Origin: Rhodospirillales bacterium | Lineage (GTDB): Bacteria > Pseudomonadota > Alphaproteobacteria > Acetobacterales > Acetobacteraceae | Assembly (NCBI GenBank): GCA_017304945.1 | Contig: JAFKLG010000070.1 | Coordinates: forward strand, 11,993-75,992 | Direction of reading: 5' to 3' | DNA length: 64,000 nucleotides | Shown here: positions 7,309 through 15,973 of the stretch, in pieces | Layout: every line of letters begins with the position of its first letter | Numbering within the stretch: position 1 is the first letter of the stretch | Notes under the pieces: generated by a model | The model's database searches: none | Told to the model about the DNA's origin: nothing | The model's input: the letters and a program-made list of their open reading frames with translations, nothing else | Position numbers and translations under genes: made by a program

Positions 7309-8826
7309 TCAGCCGAACAGCACCAGCATCGGCACCCCGACCACCAGGAACACCCCCAGGAAGATCGCGCCGAAAATGCTGCCCAGCCGCCAGTAATCCG
7401 CCGCCGGAAGATACCCGCTTCCCGCATAAATCGGGCTCGGACCGGTCGCGAAAGGCGAGATGATGCCCATGATCCCGAGGCTGAGGCACAACAGCAGCGC
7501 CAGCGACTCCATCGGCATGCCCGGGATCGCCGCCCCCACCGACAGCATCACCGGCAACAGCGCCGTCACATGCGCCGTCACGCTCGCGAACAGGTAGTGC
7601 AGCAGGAAGAACGCCAGCACGATCGCCAGCATCGCCGGCAGGATGGGCAGGCCGGTGAGCTGCGCCCCCAGCAGCCCCGCCAGCCACTTCACCACCCCGA
7701 CCTGCACCAGCCCGGCCGCAAGCGGCACCAACGTGCCGAACCACACCAGCGTGTTCCAGGCCGGCTTGTCCGCCAGCACGTCGTCCCACGACACCGTGCG
7801 GGTCAGGACCAGCAGCGACACCACCAGGATCGCCGCGGTGGCCGGCTCCATGATGCTGGTGCCGAAAATCCACAGCGCCAGCGCACCCACGACCAGGGCG
7901 ATCAGCACGCCCTCACGCCGGCTGAGCGGCCCGAGCTTGCGCAACTCCTCACGCGCCCAGGCGGGCACCTCCGGACTGCGCTTCACCTCCGGCGGGTAGA
8001 GCTTGTAGATGAGCCAGGGCGTCAGCAGCAGCAGCACCGCGCCGACCGGCAGGAACGCCAGGAACCACCGCATCCAGCTCAGTTCCACATGCGCCGTCTT
8101 GCGCACGAGTTCGAGCGCCAGAAGGTTCGGCGCCAGTCCGGTCAGGAACATGGAGCTGGTGATGCAGGTCGCGGCAACCGCGGTCCACATCAGGTAGCCG
8201 CCGATCCGCCGTGAGGACGGATCGTTCGGCTTCGAGTCGTACAGGTCCGGGAGGTTCTTGATCACCGGGAAGATCGTTCCGCCGCTGCGCGCCGTGTTCG
8301 ACGGCGTGAACGGCGCCAGGATCGCGTCCGCGAAGGTCACCGCATACCCGAGTGACAGCGTGCGCCCGCCGAGGGCGGAAACGAGACAGAGGGCAATGCG
8401 ACGCCCCAGGCCGGTCTTCTCGTAGCCGAGGGAGAAGATGAAGGCCGCGAAGATGAGCCAGACGGTGGAATTGGAGAATCCCGACAAGGCCCAGGCGACC
8501 GCGGAACTCGTCGCGCTGAACCCGGGCTTCGCCAACTGTTCGGGCGAGTACAGCACGAATTGCGGGACCGCGGCGGCCGCGATCAGGCCGGTGAGCCCGA
8601 CCGCCGCTGCCGGGATCGGCTCCACGATCAGCCCCACGATCACCGCGGCGAAGATCGCGACGTAATACCAACTGTGCTGCGCCAAGCCGGCCGGCACCGG
8701 AAGCGCGGCAATCACCGCGAACACCAGCAGCGGCGAGATCTTCTTCAGCACCGGTGCCGGCGACCATTGCGAATGCGCCATCAGCGGCGGCGGCGTCGAG
8801 GCGAGGGTGCTCTTGCTCATGCTCAT
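7309..8826 (-). CDS. DASS/SLC13-family dicarboxylate (2-oxoglutarate/malate-type) transporter
   Basis: A 505-aa integral membrane protein of the divalent anion:sodium symporter family. The start at 8826 has a GGAGG site 9 bases upstream. About 12-13 hydrophobic segments are visible. Two SNT-like substrate/ion motifs typical of DASS proteins appear: FTPSNTARSGG (near 165) and the C-terminal FATGPSPIYAGSGY, which resembles the plant plastid and bacterial 2-oxoglutarate/malate translocators (SodiT1, YflS, CitT). The substrate is probably a di- or tricarboxylate. It stands alone, convergent with the marR-type gene. Confidence 0.82.
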   Translation of the reverse strand: MSMSKSTLASTPPPLMAHSQWSPAPVLKKISPLLVFAVIAALPVPAGLAQHSWYYVAIFAAVIVGLIVEPIPAAAVGLTGLIAAAAVPQFVLYSPEQLAKPGFSATSSAVAWALSGFSNSTVWLIFAAFIFSLGYEKTGLGRRIALCLVSALGGRTLSLGYAVTFADAILAPFTPSNTARSGGTIFPVIKNLPDLYDSKPNDPSSRRIGGYLMWTAVAATCITSSMFLTGLAPNLLALELVRKTAHVELSWMRWFLAFLPVGAVLLLLTPWLIYKLYPPEVKRSPEVPAWAREELRKLGPLSRREGVLIALVVGALALWIFGTSIMEPATAAILVVSLLVLTRTVSWDDVLADKPAWNTLVWFGTLVPLAAGLVQVGVVKWLAGLLGAQLTGLPILPAMLAIVLAFFLLHYLFASVTAHVTALLPVMLSVGAAIPGMPMESLALLLCLSLGIMGIISPFATGPSPIYAGSGYLPAADYWRLGSIFGAIFLGVFLVVGVPMLVLFG

Positions 8827-9123
8827 GGGCGGTGCCCTCCGAAAGTCGACGCCGAACGGCGCCCGTTGGGAATGATCGGTCCGTGTCCGATCTGTCCTCC
8901 CTCCTAGGCATGCGCGGCAGTGCGCGCCTTGATGCAGCGCAATCCGGCGCGAAAATTCCGAGGCAGGACCTGCGGGTTTGGCCGTTCGCCCCGCGGCGCG
9001 GCGCCGCATGCGATCGCAGTCGAATGCAGGTCATCGCGGCCGTGTTCACGGCCGCGTCATCACAGCCGCATTTACGTACAAGTACGTCTGCCATCCGAGG
9101 CCGGATCCGAGTACGTCCGCGGA

Positions 9124-9312
9124 ATGATGGAGGCGAGCATGCAGGGATTGGCGACCGACCCCCACGCATTGCGGGTTCTCGCGCGGCAGGCCCAGGATCC
9201 GGTGGCGTTTCAGGTCCTGCTGCAGACGGCCGAAGAACTCGAGGCGTTCCTGGCGCGTATGCCGCGCCGGCATCTGTCCGCGACGCCCCACGCGCGGCCG
9301 GCCTCGACCTAG
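9124..9312 (+). CDS. Small hypothetical protein
   Basis: A possible 62-aa protein with an acidic, helical-looking core (DPHALRVLARQAQDPVAFQV, then LLQTAEELEAFL) and a basic tail. I recognise no family. The ribosome-binding site is weak. The preceding 8827-9123 stretch is the divergent upstream region of the DASS gene and shows only a short repeated GTACGTC motif (9082 and 9111 areas). The codon pattern fits the genome, but the gene is uncertain. Confidence 0.35.
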   Translation: MMEASMQGLATDPHALRVLARQAQDPVAFQVLLQTAEELEAFLARMPRRHLSATPHARPAST

Positions 9313-9624
9313 CCGCCGCGGTACCCCGGTCGCGCGCGGGCGCGACCGAGCCGCCGTTGCGCGAGATTCGCGCGCATGGCGAGCTAGATCCCGCACCCCA
9401 CGCTTCACGCCAACCGCTGGAAGGCGCTACGACGCATCCACCGGCAGCGACCCAGTCCATGCATGCCGACCGACACCGCCAAGGAACGGATGCATGCGCG
9501 CCTCCCGCCTGCCCGCCGCCATTCCCGCCTCCGCCGGCGCGCCGCACGCCCCGTCTCCCGCGCGGTCCCGCCGAGGTCTCGCTGGCGCACGCGCCGGCAG
9601 GACCGTAGCGGGGAGGGCCTGAGC
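9313..9624. other. Gene-free stretch
   Basis: GC-rich sequence between the small hypothetical gene and the agmatinase-family gene. An upstream in-frame extension of the latter covers 9463-9624, but it is Arg/Pro-rich and lacks family similarity. I see no RNA gene, repeat or clear promoter. Confidence 0.5.
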
Positions 9625-10515
9625 GTGGCCGAGACCCCGACCTATGCGGTGCCCTTCGGCTTTCTCGGCGTGACCCGCCGCGATCCAGCCGCGCGCTTCG
9701 TCGTCGCGGGCGTGCCGCTCGATATCGGCACCACCAACCGCTCCGGCACGCGCGAAGGGCCGGCGGCGATCCGGCGCGCCAGCCGGATGCTGGTGGATGG
9801 AGATCATCCGCAGGCCTGGATCGACCCCGCCGCGCTCGATCTCGCCGATTGCGGGGACCTGCCGCTCGCGCTGGGGGACATCCCCGGCAGCCTCACCCGC
9901 ATCGAGAGCGCGGCCGCCGCCTTCGGTCACCTGATCGCGCTCGGCGGCGAGCACGGGATCACCCTGCCGCTGCTCCGCGCCCTCGCCGGCCGCGTGGGTG
10001 AGCCGCTCGCGCTCGTGCATTTCGACGCGCATGTCGACACTTGGCCCGACAATTTCGGCCAGGCCTTCGCGCATGGGTCGGTCTTCTATCACGCGATCCG
10101 CGAGCGCCTGGTCGATCCGGCCCGCATGATCCAGGTCGGCATCCGCTCCCCGGTACAGCGCGCCGTCTGGGATTGGACGGTGGGGCAGGGGGTCACGATC
10201 CTGTCCGCCCAGGACGTGCACGCGACCACGCCCGGCGCGGTGGCGGACCAGATCCGCGCCGTGATCGGCGATGCCCCCGCCTATCTCAGCTTCGACATCG
10301 ACGCGCTCGATCCGGCGTTCGCGCCCGGCACCGGCACCCCCGAAATCGGCGGACTCGCCTCCTGGCAGGCACAGGCGATCCTGCGCCGGCTGCGCGGTCT
10401 CGATTTCCGCGGCATGGACGTCGTCGAGGTCGCCCCGGCCTATGACACGGCCGAGATCACCGCGCTCGCCGGCGCCACCCTGGCGTGGGAATACCTCGCC
10501 CTGATGGGCGCCTGA
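9625..10515 (+). CDS. speB: Agmatinase/arginase-family ureohydrolase
   Basis: A 296-aa ureohydrolase, probably agmatinase (agmatine to putrescine and urea). The GTG at 9625 follows GGGAGGG by about 7 bases. The binuclear manganese motifs are complete: GGEHG, HFDAHVDT, and SFDIDALDPAFAPGTGTPE. These define the arginase/agmatinase/formiminoglutamase superfamily. Agmatinase, guanidinobutyrase and other guanidino-acid hydrolases cannot be separated by motif. The nearby ornithine decarboxylase and homospermidine synthase genes favour a role in putrescine supply, though this gene is not in one operon with them (an opposite-strand gene intervenes). Confidence 0.75.
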   Translation: MAETPTYAVPFGFLGVTRRDPAARFVVAGVPLDIGTTNRSGTREGPAAIRRASRMLVDGDHPQAWIDPAALDLADCGDLPLALGDIPGSLTRIESAAAAFGHLIALGGEHGITLPLLRALAGRVGEPLALVHFDAHVDTWPDNFGQAFAHGSVFYHAIRERLVDPARMIQVGIRSPVQRAVWDWTVGQGVTILSAQDVHATTPGAVADQIRAVIGDAPAYLSFDIDALDPAFAPGTGTPEIGGLASWQAQAILRRLRGLDFRGMDVVEVAPAYDTAEITALAGATLAWEYLALMGA

Positions 10516-10571
10516 CGGGCCCGCCGCTCACCCCGCGTGCCGGTCCACCGCCAGCGCGGCCAAGGCCCCGC

Positions 10572-10856
10572 TCAGCGCGCGGGGCTGGAGGGCGCGACCG
10601 CCACCGCGCCGGGCGGCGTCGAGGTGGTGCCGGCCGACGGCGCGCCTGGCGCCCGCAGTTGCACCGGCCCCTTGTAGTTCTCGTTGAGCTGCCCGCTGTT
10701 GAGGCCCTCGACCCGGTTGTCGCCGGTGTCGTTCCCGGCGTCGTTGCGCTTGTCGACGTTGCTGTAAGGATGGTCCGCGTTGGCGGCGATCGCGGGCGCC
10801 GCGAGGCCCAGCAGCAATGCGGTCGCGGGGACGAGCAGACATGCCGACCTGATCAT
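10572..10856 (-). CDS. Small exported hypothetical protein
   Basis: A 94-aa protein with a classical signal peptide (residues 1 to about 24, ending APAIAA) and a hydrophilic Asn/Asp-rich mature part (NADHPYSNVDKRNDAGNDTG) with a Pro/Ala/Ser-rich tail. A very strong GGAAGGAG site lies 5 bases before the start. I recognise no domain; function unknown. It is located between the agmatinase-family and ornithine decarboxylase genes, on the opposite strand. Confidence 0.7.
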   Translation of the reverse strand: MIRSACLLVPATALLLGLAAPAIAANADHPYSNVDKRNDAGNDTGDNRVEGLNSGQLNENYKGPVQLRAPGAPSAGTTSTPPGAVAVAPSSPAR

Positions 10857-11149
10857 GATCACTCCTTCCGATAACCCGGCGCCGGAACGCCGTCCCCGCG
10901 TTCGGGTGCCTTCACGACACGTTGCGTATCCGGTCGCGACTGGGCGGCGGCACGGGCCGTCCTCCGTCGTCATGCGCTGCGCGAAGATGTCCATGCGCAA
11001 TGGACATGCCTCCCCCCGGCATCCGACCCCTATATCGCGCTCCTCGCTTCGCCATTCCGGCGGGGCGGTGACGCATCGCACGTGCCGCGAGCCCCCCTGG
11101 CCAACCCCGTTCGCGGGTCGCGCCAAGGGCACAGCAACGACGGGAAAAC

Positions 11150-11350
11150 GCGTCCTTTTCGATGGATCCGGCCTTGTGGGCCGGAGTCGTTAGGGAAACG
11201 GCTATGTCCGCTTGCACCGCGATGCGAAGTACCAGCCGCATCGTCTGATCCTGGTCGCCGCGCCACAGCGCGCGATCCGTATCTCCATCCCCGTTTCGGT
11301 CACCCCAGGCACGTCCAACCGCGTGCCTGCGTGTTCGCGAGGATACCGCG
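11150..11350 (+). promoter_or_regulatory. Structured leader of ornithine decarboxylase mRNA (speF-leader-like position)
   Basis: The 478-base gap 10873-11350 contains, next to the decarboxylase gene, three hairpins: TCCGGCC/GGCCGGA (11167-11185), GATGCG/CGCATC with flanking pairs (about 11219-11244), and CAGGCACG/CGTGCCTG (11306-11329). The last lies just before the AGGAT ribosome-binding site. A short uORF (11204-11248) overlaps the second hairpin. Alphaproteobacterial ornithine decarboxylase genes are known to carry the conserved speF leader RNA. I infer but cannot confirm that this is a member. 10873-11149 shows no other feature. Confidence 0.4.
11204..11248 (+). CDS. Candidate 14-codon leader peptide (uORF)
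   Basis: ATG at 11204 follows AGGGA by about 7 bases and opens a frame of 14 codons (MSACTAMRSTSRIV) ending at TGA 11248, about 100 bases before the decarboxylase start. Polyamine/ornithine-sensing leader peptides control ornithine decarboxylase in enterobacteria (speFL). This peptide is not similar in sequence, so the role is inference from position only. Confidence 0.25.
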   Translation: MSACTAMRSTSRIV

Positions 11351-12595
11351 ATGTCCGTGCTGCGCACCCGTTCCGCCGTCTCGCCCCTGCGCCGGCGCTT
11401 CACCGACCTGCCGCTCCGCCTGCCCACCGTGGACGCGATCGTCGCGGCCGAACGGCCGGAGGAGCCGCTGCACTGCCTGCGCCCCGCCGTGGTCGCGGAG
11501 ACGGCGCGCACCTTCCTGGGCGCCTTCCCCGGCGACGTGTTGTACGCCGTGAAGTGCAATCCCGATCCGGCCATGCTCCGCGCGCTCGCGGAGGGCGGCG
11601 TGACGCAGTTCGACTGCGCCTCGCTCGCTGAACTGCGCCTGGTCCGCAGCATGTTCCCGGACGCCGGCCTGCACTTCATGCACCCGGTCAAGGCCCGCGG
11701 CGCGATCCGCGAAGCCTGGGCCGCGCTCGGCGTGCGCACCTTCGTGCTCGACAGCGCCGCGGAGCTCGACAAGCTGCGCACCGAGATCGCCGCCACCGGC
11801 GTGCCCGGCCAGCCGGACCTCGTCATCCGCCTCGCGCTGCCCAAGGGCGACGCGCGGCTCGACCTGTCCGGCAAGTTCGGGGCCGCACCCGACCTCGCCG
11901 CCGCCCTGCTGCGCGCCGCGCGGCCGCTCGCCGGCAAGCTCGGCGTCAGCTTCCATGTCGGCTCGCAGTGCCTCGATCCGCTCGCCTGGCGCGACGCCCT
12001 GGCGCTCGCCGGGTCGGTGATCCGCGCCGCCGGGGTGCCGGTCGAGATCGTCGATGTCGGCGGTGGCTTCCCGGTCGCCTATCCCGACCAGGAGCCGCCT
12101 CCGCTCGGCGCCTTCCTCGCCGAGATCGAGGCCGGGTTCGAGGCGCTCGACCTGCCGGGTGCGGCGCTCTGGGCCGAACCGGGCCGCGCGCTCGTCGCGG
12201 GCGGCGCGTCGGTGGTCGTGCAGGTTCAGCACCGCCGGGAGAACGCGCTGTTCGTCAACGACGGCGTCTACGGCTCGCTGTCCGACGCGGGCGCGCTCGC
12301 CTTCCGCTTCCCGGTGCGGCGCATCCGTCCCGGCGTGGCAGAGGAGGAGGGGCTGGTGCCGTTCTCGTTCTTCGGGCCGACCTGCGACAGTGCCGACGTC
12401 ATGCAGGGCCCGTTCCTGCTGCCCGCGGACATTGCCGAGGGCGACTGGATCGAGGTCGGCCAATTGGGGGCGTACGGCGCCTGCCTGCGCACCGCGTTCA
12501 ACGGCTTCGACCAGGCGCGGATCGTCGAGGTCAGCGACCGGCCGATGCTGGAGACCGCCGGATATCAGCCAATCGTCACGCAACGCGCCGCTTGA
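11351..12595 (+). CDS. Ornithine decarboxylase-family PLP enzyme (fold type III)
   Basis: A 414-aa alanine-racemase-fold decarboxylase, eukaryote-like in architecture. The PLP lysine is K68 in YAVKCNP. Other motifs are HVGSQC, VGGGFP (phosphate binding), EPGRALV, and FFGPTCDSAD carrying the active-site Cys and Asp. It probably decarboxylates ornithine to putrescine. Lysine/ornithine dual specificity, common in alphaproteobacterial homologues, is possible. The homospermidine synthase gene follows 38 bases downstream, so the pair likely forms a putrescine-to-homospermidine pathway. The long structured leader suggests post-transcriptional control. Confidence 0.88.
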   Translation: MSVLRTRSAVSPLRRRFTDLPLRLPTVDAIVAAERPEEPLHCLRPAVVAETARTFLGAFPGDVLYAVKCNPDPAMLRALAEGGVTQFDCASLAELRLVRSMFPDAGLHFMHPVKARGAIREAWAALGVRTFVLDSAAELDKLRTEIAATGVPGQPDLVIRLALPKGDARLDLSGKFGAAPDLAAALLRAARPLAGKLGVSFHVGSQCLDPLAWRDALALAGSVIRAAGVPVEIVDVGGGFPVAYPDQEPPPLGAFLAEIEAGFEALDLPGAALWAEPGRALVAGGASVVVQVQHRRENALFVNDGVYGSLSDAGALAFRFPVRRIRPGVAEEEGLVPFSFFGPTCDSADVMQGPFLLPADIAEGDWIEVGQLGAYGACLRTAFNGFDQARIVEVSDRPMLETAGYQPIVTQRAA

Positions 12596-12633
12596 GGCCG
12601 CGTAGACACTCCGCGACCTGAAAGGACTTCGCG

Positions 12634-14037
12634 ATGAAACACGTCGCCTTCCGCGGCCGTCTCGTCATGCTCGGGTGCGGCTCGATCGGCCAGGGCGTGC
12701 TGCCCCTGATCCTGCGCCACATCGACATGCCGGCCACGCAGATCCACGTCGTGACCGGCGACGCGCGCGGTGCCCAGGTGGCAGAGCAGTACGGCGTGCC
12801 GTTCACGGTCACGCCGCTCACGCGCGACAACCTGCGGGACGTGCTGGTGCCGCTGCTGGGGGACGGCGACTTCCTGCTCAACCTGTCGGTCGACGTCTCC
12901 TCGGTCGCGCTGATCGGCCTGTGCCGGGAGTTGGGCGCGCTCTACCTCGATACCTGCATCGAGCCCTGGGCCGGCGGCTATACCGACCCGTCGCTCACGC
13001 CCTCCCAGCGCTCGAACTACGCGCTGCGGGAATCGGCGCTGGCCCTCGCCACGCCCGGTCCGGCACCGACCGCCGTGCTGACCCATGGCGCCAATCCCGG
13101 CCTCGTGTCGCACTTCGTCAAGCAGGCGCTGCTCGACGTGGCGCGTGACACCGGCGTCGACGCCACGATCCCGGCCGACCGCACCGGCTGGGCGGCGCTG
13201 GCGCAGCGCCTGGGCGTGCGCGCGATCCATATCGCCGAACGGGATACCCAGACCGCGAACCGCCCGAAGCAGCGCGGCGAGTTCGTCAACACCTGGTCGA
13301 TCGACGGCTTCGTCGGCGAAGGCTGCCAGCCGGCCGAACTCGGCTGGGGCAGTCACGAGGCGAGCCTGCCGCCGGACGGAAGGCGCCACGATTTCGGTTG
13401 CGATGCGGCGATCTACCTGATGCGGCCCGGCGCCTCGACCCGTGTGAGGAGCTGGACGCCGCTCGAGGGGCCGTACCACGGCTGGCTGATCACCCACAAC
13501 GAGTCGGTCTCGATCGCCGACTACTACACGGTGCGCGACGGCAGCCGCGTCGCCTATCGGCCGACCGTGCACTACGCCTACCACCCGTGCGACGACGCCG
13601 TGCTGTCGCTGCACGAGATTGCCGGCAAGAACTGGGAGATGCAGGCGAGCCAGCGCCTGATGATGGACGAGATCGTCTCGGGCATCGACGAGCTGGGCGT
13701 GCTGCTGCTCGGCCACGCGAAGACGGCCTACTGGTACGGCTCCCGCCTGTCGATCGAGGCGGCGCGCCGCCTGGCGCCGCACAACAACGCCACCAGCCTG
13801 CAGGTGACGGCGGCGGTGCTGGCGGGGCTGGTCTGGGCGATCGAGAACCCGCGTGCCGGCCTGGTGGAGGCCGACCAGCTCGACCACCGCCGCATCCTGG
13901 AGGTCGCCGGCCCGTATCTGGGTGACATGGTCGGGGTCTATTCCGATTGGACGCCGCTGCAGGACCGCGAGCGCCTGTTCCCCGAGGATGTCGACCGCGA
14001 CGATCCCTGGCAGTTCCGCAACGTCCGGGTTTCCTGA
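12634..14037 (+). CDS. hss: Homospermidine synthase
   Basis: A 467-aa NAD-dependent enzyme that joins two putrescines (or putrescine and spermidine) to sym-homospermidine. The Rossmann nucleotide-binding loop is at the N-terminus (MLGCGSIGQG). Family-typical segments include IEPWAGGYTD, THGANPGLVSHFVKQAL and YHPCDDAVLS, characteristic of the bacterial saccharopine-dehydrogenase-like Hss. A GAAAGGA site precedes the ATG. Homospermidine is a common polyamine in alphaproteobacteria, and the gene follows ornithine decarboxylase in an apparent operon. Confidence 0.93.
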   Translation: MKHVAFRGRLVMLGCGSIGQGVLPLILRHIDMPATQIHVVTGDARGAQVAEQYGVPFTVTPLTRDNLRDVLVPLLGDGDFLLNLSVDVSSVALIGLCRELGALYLDTCIEPWAGGYTDPSLTPSQRSNYALRESALALATPGPAPTAVLTHGANPGLVSHFVKQALLDVARDTGVDATIPADRTGWAALAQRLGVRAIHIAERDTQTANRPKQRGEFVNTWSIDGFVGEGCQPAELGWGSHEASLPPDGRRHDFGCDAAIYLMRPGASTRVRSWTPLEGPYHGWLITHNESVSIADYYTVRDGSRVAYRPTVHYAYHPCDDAVLSLHEIAGKNWEMQASQRLMMDEIVSGIDELGVLLLGHAKTAYWYGSRLSIEAARRLAPHNNATSLQVTAAVLAGLVWAIENPRAGLVEADQLDHRRILEVAGPYLGDMVGVYSDWTPLQDRERLFPEDVDRDDPWQFRNVRVS

Positions 14038-14052
14038 GCGACGGCGCGGCGG

Positions 14053-15054
14053 TCAGGCGGCCGCCGCGCGCTCCGTCCCGCCGACGACCCGGTCCTTGCC
14101 GGCGAGCTTGGCGCCGTACATCAGCGCATCGGCCGCCGACAGGGCGGTTCCCAGGTCGTGCGGCCGGTCGGCGAACAGGATCGCCCCGATCGAAACCGTC
14201 ACCGGCCAGCCGCCTACCGCCATTTCCATCGCGATCGCGGCGTGCAGCCGTTCGGCGAACTCCATCGGGTCCGCCGCCACGGCGCTCGCGGGCAGCACGA
14301 TGAACTCGTCCCCGCCGATGCGCGCGACGAGGTCCCCCGGCGCCGCATGAGCGCGCAGCAGGTCGGCGACACGGCGCAGCACCGTGTCACCGGTCGCGTG
14401 CCCATGCAGGTCGTTGACCCGCTTGAACCCGTCCAGGTCGAGATAGAGCATCGCGAGCGGGGCCCATGGGCGTGCGAGCCGCGCTTCCAACCCATCGAGC
14501 AGGGCGGCGCGGTTGGCGAGGCCGGTCAGCACGTCGGTCATCGCCAGCGTCCGGACCTGGATCATCGCGCGATGCAGCTCGAGCGTCGTCATCACGGTGC
14601 GGGCGAGCGAGACCAGGATTTCGAGGTCGTCGTCGGACAGGGTCCGCCGCTCCTGGTCGATCACGCACAGGCTGCCCAGCGCGTGGCCGTTCGGCGCCAC
14701 GAGCGGAACGCCGGCGTAGAACCGGATCGACGGATCATCCGCCACCAGGGGATTGTCGAAGAAACGGGGATCCTCACGCGCATCCGGCACGACGAGCGGG
14801 GTGTCCGCCAGGATCGCATGGGCACAGAAGGCATGTTCCCGCGGCGTTTCCGGCACGCCGATCCCGACCCGCGCCTTGAACCATTGGCGATCGGCGTCGA
14901 TGAGCGACACCGCCGCCATCGGGGCGCGCAACAGCCGCGCGGCCAGGCGTGCGATATCGTCGAAGCTCGTCTCGCAGGCAGTATCCAGGATGGCGTACGA
15001 CCGCAACGCCTCGAGACGTTCCAATTCGTTTTCAGGAAGAGGGGCGGGCTGCAT
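14053..15054 (-). CDS. GAF-GGDEF diguanylate cyclase
   Basis: A 333-aa cytoplasmic protein. An N-terminal GAF domain (about 20-160; RLLRAPMAAVSLID, VPETPREHAFCAHAI) resembles sensor GAF domains of soluble cyclases. A C-terminal GGDEF domain carries an intact active site (ARIGGDEFIVL), so it should make c-di-GMP. The inhibitory RxxD I-site five residues upstream is replaced by APGD, so product inhibition at that site is unlikely. The start at 15054 has an AAGGA site; a further 19 residues upstream (to 15111) lack one. It is convergent with hss. Confidence 0.85.
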   Translation of the reverse strand: MQPAPLPENELERLEALRSYAILDTACETSFDDIARLAARLLRAPMAAVSLIDADRQWFKARVGIGVPETPREHAFCAHAILADTPLVVPDAREDPRFFDNPLVADDPSIRFYAGVPLVAPNGHALGSLCVIDQERRTLSDDDLEILVSLARTVMTTLELHRAMIQVRTLAMTDVLTGLANRAALLDGLEARLARPWAPLAMLYLDLDGFKRVNDLHGHATGDTVLRRVADLLRAHAAPGDLVARIGGDEFIVLPASAVAADPMEFAERLHAAIAMEMAVGGWPVTVSIGAILFADRPHDLGTALSAADALMYGAKLAGKDRVVGGTERAAAA

Positions 15055-15199
15055 GGTGCATCCTTGAAAATACGCGATCGGCGGCGAATGGCTGCTCATA
15101 TCCGTATGCATCCATCGGGTGCAATAACTTCGTGACCGTTACGATAGAATCGTGAGCGACCCACGCGATGATTCGTGGGTTCTTGCCGATGACCGGCGA

Positions 15200-15673
15200 T
15201 TACTCGACGCGGAGCGCCGCCCGTAAATCGGTGACTGCGGCCGGATCCTCGAGCGCCGCCAGCCGCGCGCCCGACAGCATGGCGAAGCGGTGCAGCAGGG
15301 CCCGGCGGCGGGCGGGAGGCAGCGGATGCCGCGGAGCCTCCTGCAGAAGGTCGGCCTCCAGCTCCGCGGCGACGATCCATCCGGTTTCGGCCGGGAGCAG
15401 CGCGCGCGGGAAGTCCGCGTCGACCGCGAAATACAGCGAGTCGGAAAAGGCCCGGTATTCCGGCCATTTCAGGTCCGTCAGGAAGTCACGCGGCCCCGAC
15501 TTCACCTCGATGCAGGCGAAGCATCCGTCCGGCTGCAGCGCGAGGATGTCGGCCCGGCGGCCGTTCGGCAGCGGCACCTCGTGCAGCGGCACCCAGCCCA
15601 GCCGCAGGCAGAGCCGTGCGGCGGCGCGCCGGACCAGGGCGGCGCGTTCCGGGAGGCTGACCGCGTCGCTCAT
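15200..15673 (-). CDS. mmcB: MmcB-family DNA repair protein
   Basis: A 157-aa protein of the MmcB family, studied in Caulobacter in connection with mitomycin C damage repair. A restriction-endonuclease-like core is visible: RRADILAL followed by [20 protein letters not shown], the D...ExK arrangement, and then a conserved [10 protein letters not shown]. It overlaps the upstream phhB by 4 bases (ATGA) and so is translationally coupled to it. No LexA box was identified. Confidence 0.8.
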   Translation of the reverse strand: MSDAVSLPERAALVRRAAARLCLRLGWVPLHEVPLPNGRRADILALQPDGCFACIEVKSGPRDFLTDLKWPEYRAFSDSLYFAVDADFPRALLPAETGWIVAAELEADLLQEAPRHPLPPARRRALLHRFAMLSGARLAALEDPAAVTDLRAALRVE

Positions 15674-15960
15674 GCCAGCAGCGCGTCGATCGCCAGCGCG
15701 AGGCGGACGTCGCGTTCGCTCAGCCCGCCCGCGTCATGCGTGGTCAGCTCGATCCGCACCGTGTTCCAGACATTGGACCAGTCCGGATGGTGGTCGTGCT
15801 TCTCGGCCAGCAGGGCGACCCGGGTCATGAAGCCGAAGGCGGCGCCGAAATCGGCGAAGCGGAACTCACGCCGGATCGCGTCGCGGCCGTCCACCAGCGC
15901 CCAGGCCGGGAGACGGGTGGCGAGCGCGCTGCGTTCGGCCTCGGTCAGGCGGGTCGGCAT
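15670..15960 (-). CDS. phhB: 4a-hydroxytetrahydrobiopterin dehydratase (pterin-4a-carbinolamine dehydratase)
   Basis: A 96-aa PCD/DCoH protein that recycles pterin cofactor. The active-site signature [18 protein letters not shown] is complete, and the N-terminal LTEAERSAL is typical. Length is normal for the family. No phenylalanine hydroxylase gene is visible nearby, a common situation for bacterial homologues linked to molybdopterin or other pterin metabolism. It overlaps mmcB by 4 bases and is 13 bases downstream of the MFS gene, so the three may share an mRNA. Confidence 0.92.
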   Translation of the reverse strand: MPTRLTEAERSALATRLPAWALVDGRDAIRREFRFADFGAAFGFMTRVALLAEKHDHHPDWSNVWNTVRIELTTHDAGGLSERDVRLALAIDALLA

Positions 15961-15973
15961 GCGAACTCTCCGG

